From positions 1-29,684 of IMG/VR virus record IMGVR_UViG_3300017917_002140: a DNA stretch of 29,684 nucleotides; one strand, 5' to 3'. Both the position numbers and the translations under genes were made by a program. This stretch comes from a virus. The notes under the pieces were generated by a model, which made no database searches, was not told the DNA's origin, and saw only the letters and a program-made list of their open reading frames with translations. Below, piece by piece: positions 11,801 through 20,000 of this stretch; positions within the stretch are counted from its first letter, which is position 1; the number at the start of each line of letters is the position of its first letter.

Positions 11801-14800
11801 GTTGATTGCCAGATGTAATAGTGTAGGCATTATTATTAACTTGGCTAGGAATTATAAAGAAGTAAGGATTAGTTAAATCGTACCCACTTACAACATATCC
11901 AGAAACACTTTTTTCAATAATAACGGCACTGTAGGTAATTTTGTTTACCGGACTTCCTTTATACAACTCAATTCTATAGTTTTCTTCAGGAACTACAACG
12001 CTGTCACTGATACTACTTGGGCTGCTTTGTTCAGCTAGCAATTCAATGAATTTCTTGTCTGTGTATCCTGCCATCTTATACGCCAATTGAACATCTAAGG
12101 CAGCAAGATTATCTTTAATTAATTCAGATGCAGAGTCTATACCTAAGTTTTTAACATAATCTCTGATCCAATTTAAATAACCAGAATTTCGTTCTATAGT
12201 TGAATTGTTATTATATCCCTGTACTAATAACGATGTAGGGGTAACGTGTTGCCCAGTACTGGTTATTTCAAATTGAGCTGTAACTAAATTTCTTGTATAG
12301 TTCTGAGTATTAGCCAATAAAGAAAAATATTTTGCTGGCTTTGCTAAGGCTAATGCCAATTGCATAGCAAAAGGAAACTCACTGCTTCGGCGCCATGCTG
12401 TTTCTGTTGGGCCAAAGTCTCCAACTGCATAACTTACGTTTGCTTTATTGCTATCAAAGTCTGCAATTAATCCAACCTGTTGTCCAGTAGCTGGATTTAT
12501 GCCTCCAATTTCTGTTGGAGATTTTAGATTTCCGCTATCATCAACAGGAACCATAAATGATAAGTTTGGTCTTTGATATCTTAAATCAAATCCTGCACGA
12601 GATCCAGCATGGATATATCCTAGACTTAAGTCACTCCATAATAGTCCATTGCCGCCGGTATAAGGAGCTGGTCCATAACGATCTTCCCAGTAGCTTGGCT
12701 TTTCACTGAATCCTAACATTTCCCAAGGATGTGTATGTGGTCTATCAGTATCGTAGAAATATTTAAAGATAGCTCGCCAGGTCCCTGGAGCAGTTTCGCC
12801 ATTTACCGCATCTCTGAATCGACGGTAGTTCCATGTAAATGGATCTGAAGCTGAGAAAATGTTGTTAGTTGTAAAGTCTAATCTATTAGTTCCGATCCAC
12901 GATAAGAATCCTTGACTTAGAATTTGTGTAAATTCTGTTAAAGAATAATCAGTAGTTCTGAACTTGCCTGGCAGATAATCATGGATATTAAAAATATTAG
13001 TGTCGTATTGAACTTTAATATTGTTATAAATCCGACGTTCTAATTCTAGAATTAAACTATCTCTGAAATCGTTAAAGGCCGGCATAATACTACCATCGTG
13101 ACCTTGGATAACAGAAATTGGCTCTCTGTAAGTATCATCTACGTAGATTTCTGGATAGTACTTAGGATACATCCCCATTTTAGTTGGGGTTTCCGGTACA
13201 TAGCATCCGTCAGTGGTACTGTATTCCACTATGTCAATCTTGTCGCCGTATAATAATCCAAAGCTATCGTTAATAGTAATAGCAGGTCTATCTTGTCTAA
13301 AATAAAAATCTCTATCTTTAATTAACAATGTTTTTGTTGCAACACTATTAATTGTTCTTGTTAGATAAACTAACACCGCTTTATTACTAATAACAGTATC
13401 ATTAAAGATATTTGTAATTTCGTAACTAGTAATGTCAGGATCTAGTACTGTGTAAGTTGGGATGATTGTTTTCCCTAAATCACCATACGGAAACATATCG
13501 CTATAATACCAAGGGAAGGAATCATTTTTGACTGCATTTATTTGCAGCATGATTGCATCAACACTTCCCGGGATATCATTTCTATCCAGGTCTAAGTTAC
13601 TAGCTAAGTCTAAGAATTTGGTTTTAAATTTTGTATATTCTCTATTTGCTAATTTCAGAGAATTAATAAAATTCATTGTTGGGTGATTTAAAAACAGCCC
13701 AGCATACACAACCGGCGCACTGTGTTGCAATACACTTCCGCCTTTGTTAGTATATTGTATATCTCTAAGATTACTATTTCCGGGAACCTTACCAACAACA
13801 TCAAGACTGTTATTTTTAAGCGTAATTAAGTGATTACGCATTTGACCTAGCGTTAAAGTTTCAAGATTCACATTTAAACTATTAACATCAAGGTTTAACG
13901 GAACTTCATAAAACGCATTAGGTGATACTAAGTTTTTATTAAAGATACTAATAAAAATAACATCGTCTTTAACAATGAGATCAGGATTAACTAATACTGC
14001 ATACTGATCAACTACGCGAGTAACAGCAAAATTTCCGATATCTAAAATTTTGTTATTAACTGTTACTTTGATATTAGGATTGATTACGCTAGTATCAGGA
14101 ACATTGTCAATAGGAAATAAGTTTGTTTCTCCATCATACGCAAATTGATAATTTTGATACTGATGGCTAAAATCTCTGTTAATTGTCCATATATTCAATC
14201 TTTGGCATGTAGATGCGCTTAGATTTTTTTGTAAATATCCTGCATTAACATTTATTGTATTAATTCCCCCGTTACCTATTAGGTAATCGAATGACTGTGT
14301 ATCATAATCGTTTGAAAACTGGATATCACCTTGGCTTACAAAATTCTTGTAACTTAAAGGAAAACCAATAATACTGTCATTTACTCCTGTACCTCTTTTA
14401 TAAGAGAAAATCTTTGTACCTGTGAAAGTAGTTCCAGGATAAACTGACGAATCAGTAAAACTTATTCCGCTGTCATTAATAACGTCAAACAACGGTTCTT
14501 GATTGTTAAATGTTTTTTCTTGAGATGCTTTCCAAGACGAACCATTATAATGCCAATGCTTTCCGCCGTTGTCTCCGGACAAAATTAATACTGTATTTCC
14601 GGCAACTATTTCTGCATCATCGGCTTCTTCGATATAAGCCTTGTAAATCAATGGGTCAGGTTGTTCTGTTGTTAGTTCTATTGAAAACTTGTAAATCTTA
14701 TTTCGAACATTGTTATTAATATCATTAGAAAAAATAACTCTATCACCGGTGGTTAAAGTTAAATCTCCTACAGTAAAAGTTTTTGTATCAACACAGACTT

Positions 14801-17003
14801 TTCCTTGTATCTGTGTAAAAGCATTATCAATGGTTGTGTCAAGTATATCAACAGGGAATTTAGCTTCTGCACCAAAATTAAACAATTGTAAGTCAGCATC
14901 AAATTCAATAATTGGACGACTGGCTCTAAGATCTTGATTAAAGATCGCATCTGTTCCGTTGTAGTTTGCAGTTTTTTGAATCACATCCATGTGGAACCAA
15001 CGATTAGATCTAGTCCATGGATTTTGATCAATGCTTGATCTTTTTATTGTAATATAGTCCTGCACAACTGGTTGCAGATAAGCGTTTATTAAAGCATTAA
15101 CTCCTGACCCACCGGTTAAAGTAACAGGATTTGTTGGCAATTTTGAATAGTTGCCCCTGTCTTTAATTTTAAACGCAGAGATTGGTCCAGAAGTTGGCGG
15201 ACTCAGAGTAATCGTAGGGGCTGAAAAATATCCAGCACCGGACGAATCAAGAACAATACTTGTTACTACACCATCAGTAATTACAGCATGAGCATATGCA
15301 CTAGTGCCACTAGAAGGTGCCGATTCAATAGTTACCGTTGGAGCACTAGTATATCCAGATCCTCCGTTGATAATTTCAATTGATAAAATCGCACCAGTAA
15401 TAGAATTAATTGTTGTTGCAGCAGTTGCAGTATCCTCAAATATTTTTGTTACTATTGCAGTAGCAGCTTGAGTTCCGGTTCCGCCGGCAAATGTTAAGCG
15501 ATCTCCTACTAGGTAATTTTTACCTGGCTCAACAATAGTACTAGTGTTAATAGATTCAACGGATACTAAATCTTCTTCTGCAATTAATGTAATGCTGATA
15601 CCAACACCTTCAACATAGTAATTTTTATTTCTCCATGCCTCGGGCGCACTACCATCAAATCGTACTTTTAATCCATTGGTAAATGTAATTCCATTTGGAC
15701 TAGTATAGTTCAGCTGGCCTAAAATTTGAGTGCTCGGGTCTATTTCACTAACAGTTGGCTCAACTAGTTGTATTGAACCAACTGCATTGTTATTTTCTCC
15801 GCTTTGATAAAATAACACATCTTGTGGAGCGGTAATGTATGGAACTGATGTTAATAAATTTAGTCTAGAATAAAATTCTCGGCCAGCATACTGAGCACCT
15901 GCTTTTATTCTAACTTTATGCTCGTTGGCAATTGGTAATTTAGGGAACAATATAATTCGTTCTACATTGTCTTGATCTCGTTCAATCTTAATTGTAAAGA
16001 TACTGTTTCTTTGCTCAAAAGGAATTATGTCATTTTGGTCAAAATACGCTACACCATCTTCGACTCTAGATGTATCAACCCAATAGGCGTCATCTATGTA
16101 AGCAGGATTTACAAAAATAATAGAAGCATTTTCAAGGTAGCGGACTGTTCCATCAACTCCACCAAGGTCTTCGTTAAGTTGTTGCGGATTTGCTCCAAGA
16201 ATTTGATCAAATGATAAGTTCGTTGCATAATCAACATCATCGACAACTGGCATAGAAGTCCATCGACTTTGTGCTGTGCTCGACGGAACAGTGAATCTAA
16301 CTATTCCTGATGATTGTCCGTTGTTAGAAACTCCTAATACTTGTTTAATATCTAAATTAGGCATTGCCGGATCAACACCATTCACACCCGGCTTTGATTG
16401 TATATAAAATTCGTTTCCTGGTTCGTTGATAACAAAATCATATACACCACCACGAGCTAGTGTAATAGTAGGATTTGGTGTTTTTCCGTACCCGGTAAAT
16501 TCATATGTTCCTGATGTTGCATTGTATGTTACATCAAAAGAATAATTCAATGGCACACCAACAGCCGACACAACAACCGGATCAGGACCATTATCTAACC
16601 AGTAGTACTGGCTGAAATTAACAAACTTGTCTAAATCAATTCTAGGATTATATGTGTAATATTCGTTTTCAAATAAACGACTATGATTGTTAGTCAATCC
16701 GCCGTAATATTTGATTTTGTTAATAATATCAGTATAAGTTGTAGCAAACTCAATTTCGTCTGTAACTTCATTTTTAATTACTAACGAAGGCTCAAGTTGA
16801 TAGTTCTGTCTATCTTTACTAGTTTCCTCAATATAGCTATCAGTCGTTTTGTATGATGGAGCTAATTTTCTTCCAATGTACCCATTGATTTTTTTAAGCG
16901 ATGGTTCGCTAACTAACTGATCAAGAGTTGCATTAAGAAACTTTTTATTTGTTTCAGTTTGAAAAACTTCAGGTAAAAACTGATGAGTCTTAATAACGGC
17001 CAT
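2799..17003 (-). CDS. Giant 4734-aa virion (baseplate periphery/tail) structural protein
   Basis: A single uninterrupted frame of 14.2 kb, about 520 kDa. The start is ATG 17003 with AGGA six bases upstream, 11 bp after gp6. The N terminus (FLPEVFQTETNKKFLNATLD) and a block near residues 1430-1540 (DRPHTHPWEMLGF, then RYGPAPYTGGN) look like the conserved core of very large structural proteins in marine T4-like phages. Modules seen, by approximate residue: GSGYTSAPTVTI-type repeats at 540-605, with related copies near 2595 and 3730-3795; a chitin-binding-like W...Y..G..V.Y...Y.A motif at 1941-1978 and a second near 4505-4537; FG-GAP-like beta-propeller repeats at 2355-3068; a five-repeat propeller at 3868-4105; and a PGEVYVNGELIHYYQ...LRRGVDGTG block at 4490-4560. 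Placed between gp6 and the fibres, it could replace or extend T4 gp7/gp10. That role is inferred. Confidence 0.85.
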   Translation of the reverse strand: MAVIKTHQFLPEVFQTETNKKFLNATLDQLVSEPSLKKINGYIGRKLAPSYKTTDSYIEETSKDRQNYQLEPSLVIKNEVTDEIEFATTYTDIINKIKYYGGLTNNHSRLFENEYYTYNPRIDLDKFVNFSQYYWLDNGPDPVVVSAVGVPLNYSFDVTYNATSGTYEFTGYGKTPNPTITLARGGVYDFVINEPGNEFYIQSKPGVNGVDPAMPNLDIKQVLGVSNNGQSSGIVRFTVPSSTAQSRWTSMPVVDDVDYATNLSFDQILGANPQQLNEDLGGVDGTVRYLENASIIFVNPAYIDDAYWVDTSRVEDGVAYFDQNDIIPFEQRNSIFTIKIERDQDNVERIILFPKLPIANEHKVRIKAGAQYAGREFYSRLNLLTSVPYITAPQDVLFYQSGENNNAVGSIQLVEPTVSEIDPSTQILGQLNYTSPNGITFTNGLKVRFDGSAPEAWRNKNYYVEGVGISITLIAEEDLVSVESINTSTIVEPGKNYLVGDRLTFAGGTGTQAATAIVTKIFEDTATAATTINSITGAILSIEIINGGSGYTSAPTVTIESAPSSGTSAYAHAVITDGVVTSIVLDSSGAGYFSAPTITLSPPTSGPISAFKIKDRGNYSKLPTNPVTLTGGSGVNALINAYLQPVVQDYITIKRSSIDQNPWTRSNRWFHMDVIQKTANYNGTDAIFNQDLRASRPIIEFDADLQLFNFGAEAKFPVDILDTTIDNAFTQIQGKVCVDTKTFTVGDLTLTTGDRVIFSNDINNNVRNKIYKFSIELTTEQPDPLIYKAYIEEADDAEIVAGNTVLILSGDNGGKHWHYNGSSWKASQEKTFNNQEPLFDVINDSGISFTDSSVYPGTTFTGTKIFSYKRGTGVNDSIIGFPLSYKNFVSQGDIQFSNDYDTQSFDYLIGNGGINTINVNAGYLQKNLSASTCQRLNIWTINRDFSHQYQNYQFAYDGETNLFPIDNVPDTSVINPNIKVTVNNKILDIGNFAVTRVVDQYAVLVNPDLIVKDDVIFISIFNKNLVSPNAFYEVPLNLDVNSLNVNLETLTLGQMRNHLITLKNNSLDVVGKVPGNSNLRDIQYTNKGGSVLQHSAPVVYAGLFLNHPTMNFINSLKLANREYTKFKTKFLDLASNLDLDRNDIPGSVDAIMLQINAVKNDSFPWYYSDMFPYGDLGKTIIPTYTVLDPDITSYEITNIFNDTVISNKAVLVYLTRTINSVATKTLLIKDRDFYFRQDRPAITINDSFGLLYGDKIDIVEYSTTDGCYVPETPTKMGMYPKYYPEIYVDDTYREPISVIQGHDGSIMPAFNDFRDSLILELERRIYNNIKVQYDTNIFNIHDYLPGKFRTTDYSLTEFTQILSQGFLSWIGTNRLDFTTNNIFSASDPFTWNYRRFRDAVNGETAPGTWRAIFKYFYDTDRPHTHPWEMLGFSEKPSYWEDRYGPAPYTGGNGLLWSDLSLGYIHAGSRAGFDLRYQRPNLSFMVPVDDSGNLKSPTEIGGINPATGQQVGLIADFDSNKANVSYAVGDFGPTETAWRRSSEFPFAMQLALALAKPAKYFSLLANTQNYTRNLVTAQFEITSTGQHVTPTSLLVQGYNNNSTIERNSGYLNWIRDYVKNLGIDSASELIKDNLAALDVQLAYKMAGYTDKKFIELLAEQSSPSSISDSVVVPEENYRIELYKGSPVNKITYSAVIIEKSVSGYVVSGYDLTNPYFFIIPSQVNNNAYTITSGNQRGTIYKDFKKAKYTVPYGFEFNTKQQVVDFLVSYQRYLLAQGFIFIDRDNDLKEQKDWILSAKEFLHWSSQGWRPGSVLVLSPVSTVLKVFDREATIDEIKNMPYSSRVLDINFKPIIKNNFTINRENNTFTFTSNADQTVGFAELDLIQYEHLLILDNITVFNDIIYVPELGNRQYRLKLVGAKTASWNGTLELPGFIYSSDVVDEWASGKDYLKGSVIKYKSRFYTAIKNITASDQFQTNNWQLIPASELKSGMINNFATNAQQGINFYDIDNQPINEDLQLFSNGLIGFRNRDYFSNLGIDPTTQSKFYQGFIKQKGTVNALNALKGSVFGNLDTDINFYENWAVRVGEYGATDINQFVEFELNETDFSSNPTAFQLIDDTVVKEPDVLSFDNRNVFKSSGEYQANILRTADINQPIDYKPLPVAGFVNLDDVDATIFNLNDYETLTTIVNNIGIGYKIWVARDFDKNWNVYRASLVNGYVYGLRYNIDDLVEVIFDREHGLAVDDLIVLKNFEPKFDGVYQVDSIIDSSRFYVRLYQNLQQMIDTQAFAGVGILFKLTSSKIDYLNEVESIRPVAGWIPNDKVWVSNLDSNQNWGVYDKIDPWDYASKVELDASKLSGNDFFGKTVSLDPTTGQLLYAGAPGSGTGRAAIFGKASTSSWIPSSFLYGNSTGLSGFGKVIANGNGYFAVGAPDSSTGQGYVYVYKDGVLIQVLTDSIGTANDGFGSSIAMSRDGAYLYIGAPGANKVMCYAVKTRTEDIQSFEGDGASTTYTLSSTVTDPTDVVVFAVLRSAEYVPTVEYTITQASNGITAFTTTGNAISGAGTLTYTNLSATGGTGTGAKFTVIHSNVGVYTDTIRISAGSGYTAGDTLTIAGTDLGGTSPANDLTITVGSAGQVTNCTFGTAPTLFERFDILKKSSYYQLIDTLTGAADTNFGCAIAVNRDASMIAVGANYKSINGTANEGTVNVYHRTITEFTTDGFSGTFTAPDDFNDVYRVLFNNTVLKENVDWYRPSGTLNVVQFPGFATPAGGQKIRIETNQFVLDQSIDASEFGVTGQKFGSILAMCGSGCNLYSSSPYYAEINYGSGLVTRYVNVGRVYGQVTGTITNPTVTVGHTLVINDRNVVLTGTSLDSVVISINNSNIPGVTAENYQGQLRINSDVAVANEKLDIKPGSTGTALADLGIELYKKTQIIKHPNNVGERFGTALGLSQAVGVLAIGSEGADISIPITFDSSYSATTFDSESTVFVDEIKDSGAVYMYDLMQNPYESIDNPSLFAFTQKLVGPDLDTGYNFGSGISLVGDSMAVGVSNDFNIVQSGGSIYTYYNEDNRSGWNLIRYKNNQVDPSAIDSAFIYNKKTQTILNFFDVYDPAKGKILGVVDQELDYKEEYDPASYNTTANSDVIKNSTFYWSNRHVGRTWWDTSQASFIEYEQGSLQYRIKNWGNLFPGSQVKIYEWVESNFLPSQYVAAGGDGVPKYQDNSAYTSVTIVDPATGIISQKYYYWVGDKTSVDVIKSKRTLSVSSLEKYISNPKDQNLPYIGPMAQNSFALYNISNLLSSKDIVLHIETCDIKNSNLIHNEYQLIQQGNPSQVLPQRIINKLRESYRGFDEAGKLVPDPKLTVENRIGLLIRPRQGVFLDRIEALKSFVINLNDIFVQYPVLLISNASTLFAEEPLPTVYDDEVASFAELSYLDVDTFVDGYTILIPIDSRYDGRWTLYVFNGVTKEFDLKYIQSYKTSIWWDPIDWYSSEYVAGTDISYVVANYGAIQTVDLVAGQYIQILDDGAGNWLIYRVESDLSLTLIAAANATLTLNSRLYEVNWGAGFDSTVFDIVDFDPAAGTEIGKIFNSVYEEILINSLAIEFNTLFFSIVNYIFAEQKSPDWIFKTSFIDIFHNLRTLEQIPNYIRDNQSFYNEYINEAKPYRTAVREYVPLYSKTDEATGTWTDFDVPGRYYKDLEIYKSPDIDTAADAGYFTLPLYSAYAENYKYKVTNYLIGNVGINYTTAPNVEIIGGGGAGASAITTINPATGQLTGIFVTDPGSGYTSTPTVYINGVGSGATAYPILNNEYNINGSYNTVRDIITTIKFDRITYTSNIVEWQPNTPYEKTIVVDGNNANAWNLDRLEFNDLNSGVGDQDSDITELFFNDTGTSMYVAGNDSDRIYQYTLSTPWDTTTASNVGAFSVATQDTNIQGLYFKDDGTKMYIAGTTTDNIYEYRLATPWMVNTASNVSAKSISSQESSPRAVEFSKDGLNMYVVGTLSDTVYQYTLTTPWQVETATYSGKNLVVSVQDNIPTSVRFKSDGSKLYVIGQQNDYLHEYTLTVNWDVSTAIPSNSFRLNTDTPTGMYFKYDGTGMYISDSGSNSIRNYIFNSVGINPIDSNVYITNGNIVYYNNVAYIATNANVSSQSVFDFSRYSRIDDGNILLSAADRITSYYYPEVGRPGKDFGQLMFGTTYPGNRVLGKSFDANSYAITSDVIGFNYTGMRITSANIQQVDFAKIGFELNDTLRIQGQYNFDFKNNADFRIISIDHSEIMVSGPPIETIYTITLNSNVSLQEGDYITQANTRANAYVLHNYSSANVIQIIHSTTGFTVSANTISINGVPKAASISEIIAGGTANVKITNLTIDTLLDSNIASFYKDTALGTRPEDINIVGGAYVDAYNSHAPEELIPGRVFDALEIRVFTNNASNTATYGFREFQPMRGNIEFYRISANATTTLSANLNITDTDIFVTDASILPDPGASVGIPGEVYVNGELIHYYQKYDSAKLASADSWAPNTKFAVDSLIAHSGNTYLVLANVYANATTYINSANVKQVYPNTLSQLRRGVDGTGSANIHLAGTRVSDGSLVQGLPNTAPKISTVSGAFKTAANVTWRIQLGSPITANVGSYITQNANTANVKLLESVSSGNVVAVQFVSGNLTIGGANTVSIFTPSTSSWQYTLANVTAMKVLGEIDNSGNVTLSTPTSIVQSNLWIPLGTGVGLEGSTSDAAQFIKEQVSYIP
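4690..5400 (-). repeat. Five tandem ~51-aa beta-propeller repeats in the giant protein
   Basis: Residues about 3868-4105 hold five copies of the pattern F..DGt.MYvaG...d.IyqYtL.tpWdv.tAs. The MY/LY positions are spaced by about 147-158 bases (49-53 codons), and each unit contains the YQYTL/YEYRL strand and usually a following Trp. The sequence resembles YVTN/NHL-type propeller blades. Five visible blades could be a complete propeller, or part of one completed by less regular flanking strands. Confidence 0.8.
7800..9935 (-). repeat. FG-GAP-like beta-propeller region in the giant protein
   Basis: Residues about 2355-3068 contain repeated blades with an FG..(v/i)... signature followed by a (A/V)GA or VG strand: FFGKTVSLD, GFGKVIANGNGYFAVGAP, DGFGSSIAMSRDGAYLYIGAP, NFGCAIAVNRDASMIAVGA, RFGTALGLSQAVGVLAIGS and NFGSGISLVGDSMAVGVS. 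Most are followed by a YVYVY/VNVYH/VYMYD-type strand. A Gly/Thr-rich segment of about 150 residues (about 2470-2620) is inserted between blades. The pattern matches integrin-alpha-like FG-GAP propellers, here very likely an extracellular contact module. Confidence 0.75.
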
Positions 17004-17014
17004 TACTTTTCCTA

Positions 17015-20000
17015 TTATGCTATATTAAGTTGTCCTGCAGTAATTGCGCTGATAATTTGTACATTATCTACAGTTGCCGCACTTACTAAAATTTCATTTG
17101 CTTCTGCATTAATTTGATACAATGCGCCAAAGCTAGTTAATTCTGCAGCCGGAACAATTACCACGCTGCTTACGTTTGGTGTTAGTGCTGAGTGCAAATA
17201 TGCACTCAATTCACTGAAATAGAAAGTTTCCCCAAAATCCCAGTTTGCAATATCAAAGTACGTATTAATTGCTGCAATAACCTGACTCTTAACATCGTTG
17301 TCACTAATATTTACGTTTGGATTTTTCACCACTTTAAAAGTAGCTCTTAGTGCATCTTCGGCTTTATTACCAAACAAAGGTTTAAATTTAGCCGGATTAT
17401 AAATGATGCTATCGCTAATAGTTTTAAAGTTTTCAATTGAACCAAATTCTGTTCTTAACTCGTCGCTAGTTGGGGCAACTGGTTCTTGAACTCTATTCGT
17501 AGGATCGGTAATATAAGCATAGTACTGATCGCTATAACTTCTTGTTAGAATATAAAAGTCAATTAGATTGTTAGGACTCGGATCAATGCGTCTGCTATTC
17601 GGAGCATTGTGTGTATATTGGAACATTAAATTTTGTCGTCCTACCCTAGCAATATAATTTGTAAGTAATGTTAGCTCAGATCCGTCAGACTGAAAAAATT
17701 TGTTTTCGACGTATGCATAAAAAATTGTAGTTGCTGGATATAAAGTTATATTGTTAATAATATCTGTTTCTGATCCATACGACGATACTATATTAGCCTG
17801 ATCAACTGGATTGTATTTGACAAAATTAAATTGATCAACTGCTTGAACAAAAAATACAAATTTATTTTCTGGATTTGTTGTTGGCTCTACTAAAGTTTTG
17901 AATAGATCAGGATCATCTGGCACTTCGTCTAAGTTGTCGTCGGGGAAAGTTACATAAATTTTTCTGTTATCTTCGAAACCATCAGACTCGATAACCCGAT
18001 TATAAATTCTATAAACCTGACTGTAAAATAAACTATCTGATGAATCAGGCATAGTATTTGTACGTAGAACTTTAATAGCATCTAGTCTAGTAGTTGCAGT
18101 TTTACTGTCATATACTTTTATGTCTGGGTCATAATAAAATCTGGTTTCTCTTCCACTTTGGAAGTAGTAGTTTATTCCGCGACTAGTTACAGTATATTCT
18201 TGATTAGCAAACACAAACTTTAAAAACCAACTATTGTCTAATGCAGTCCCGGAAGTGTTTCCGGTATAGGTAAGATCAAAGCTACCGGATCCAAGATTGG
18301 CTGCATCAATTATAGTCCATAGTTTATTAACTATATCATATCTTAAACCAAAAGTTTTATAACTTAAAATATTATTAATAACTTGAGTTGTTAAAGACGA
18401 AGGCCAAGTGTTGGCAAACACCGGAATAACTTCGGCTATCTCTGCACCAGTAGGAACATTGATACTTAAAACAGCATTACCAACACCTGGGGTAGGATAG
18501 GAAATAATGCTTGCCCAGATAGAAGACCTTTGATATTCTGTTTCTATAGTTCCAGTTTGTAATTGATTCTGTGCGTCAAAGTATTTTCCAGTGGGTGCAT
18601 TGAACTTTACTAAAGCACCTTGATTAAGATAAATGTAACTTGAAGCATCAAAGGTTCCAGTACTACGACCACCGCTAAACGATGTACGAGTCCATGTACC
18701 AGTAGGAGTATATCTAGTTGCTGTTTTATAATACAAATGTCTAGTAGGTATTTTAGCAATTAAAGGCAAAATCATATTTTGCACAATATAATTTACTTCG
18801 CTGCTACTAGTAAATTGGAATGTTTCTATTTCTGAAGAGTCTTCGGTATAAATGATTCCGTCCTCGGCAAAAATATTTGTACTAGAATATTTTCCTGTAG
18901 AATCAACTACATCTAAAAATCTACTTACACCAGAACTTGATCTATTAACTGCTTTAATCTTTAAGATATTACTAAATGTGGTAAAAGGTAAAACATTATA
19001 ATCCTCCCCGGTAACCATACGGTTTTGCGTATAGTATTGTTGAGGAGCATTAGTTCGAATGTCTTCTAAAGTTTCTCTTGCAGATGCATTAGTAACTGTA
19101 TATTGCAAGCTTGCCCGTACTGTTAATGTTTCAGCTCTACCAGTTCTTCCCCTATACGGAATTGTGACAGTTACCGAACTCATCTCTTCGGGAGTAATTT
19201 TATATGTTTGGTTATTACTTACTCGATAATATAATCTAAAGTTTCCAGTTGGAATGTTTGTAAAGCTACCATCGCCAAATACTAAATCAATTTGATCATT
19301 GGCTCGTGTGCTTACGCTGTATAAATTACGGTCTGCGGTATTATTATAAATTACATTAATTCCACTAACTGCAGGAACTTGAGTCCATAATGTAGTAGGA
19401 TTGCCAGCTGCGTTTAACGAATATAGCCACACGTCGGCGTTATTGATGTTATCAAAATTAACATTAACTATACGATTTGGTAAGCTTTCGGTAATTGAAA
19501 AATCTAGATTTTTCAATTCGCCTTGTTTAAAATAGAAAAAGTATCCGGTATTATTTGACCCGTTGCCTTGATTATCGTTTCTGTATAAGAAATTAAAAAC
19601 CCCGCTAGGTGCAGGCTCGCGCTCGTATATATAAGTTTTATCTGCAGAAGTAGGACTTATAATTTCAAACGGATATGTAACTCCAGCAATACTTGAAGTA
19701 TATGGCTGCACCGGAATCAAGCCATTTAATAAGTCAATTGCGTATTCGTCTGTTTTTACTCCGCTTAATGTTTTTGTAGCGCCGGGCTTACCAATTGCTT
19801 GCGTACTAACTAAAGCAGCGTTAAGAACAGCGGTAAATTGTTCTAACCAGTTCTCGTTGGTACTATCGTTCCAATTAATTAATTGATTACTTAAATTAGT
19901 ACCTGTGCTATCGTAAATTATCTCCGATGTGCTTACATTCTGAAACTTTAAGTATCCTGCTGCTGGTGTGCTTCGCTTTGGGTTATAACTAATTAATCTA

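Noticed and set aside
12481-12510. GATTTATG considered as a further late promoter on the minus strand
   Set aside because: The minus strand reads CATAAATC, which misses the final A of NATAAATA, and it is in the middle of the giant gene.
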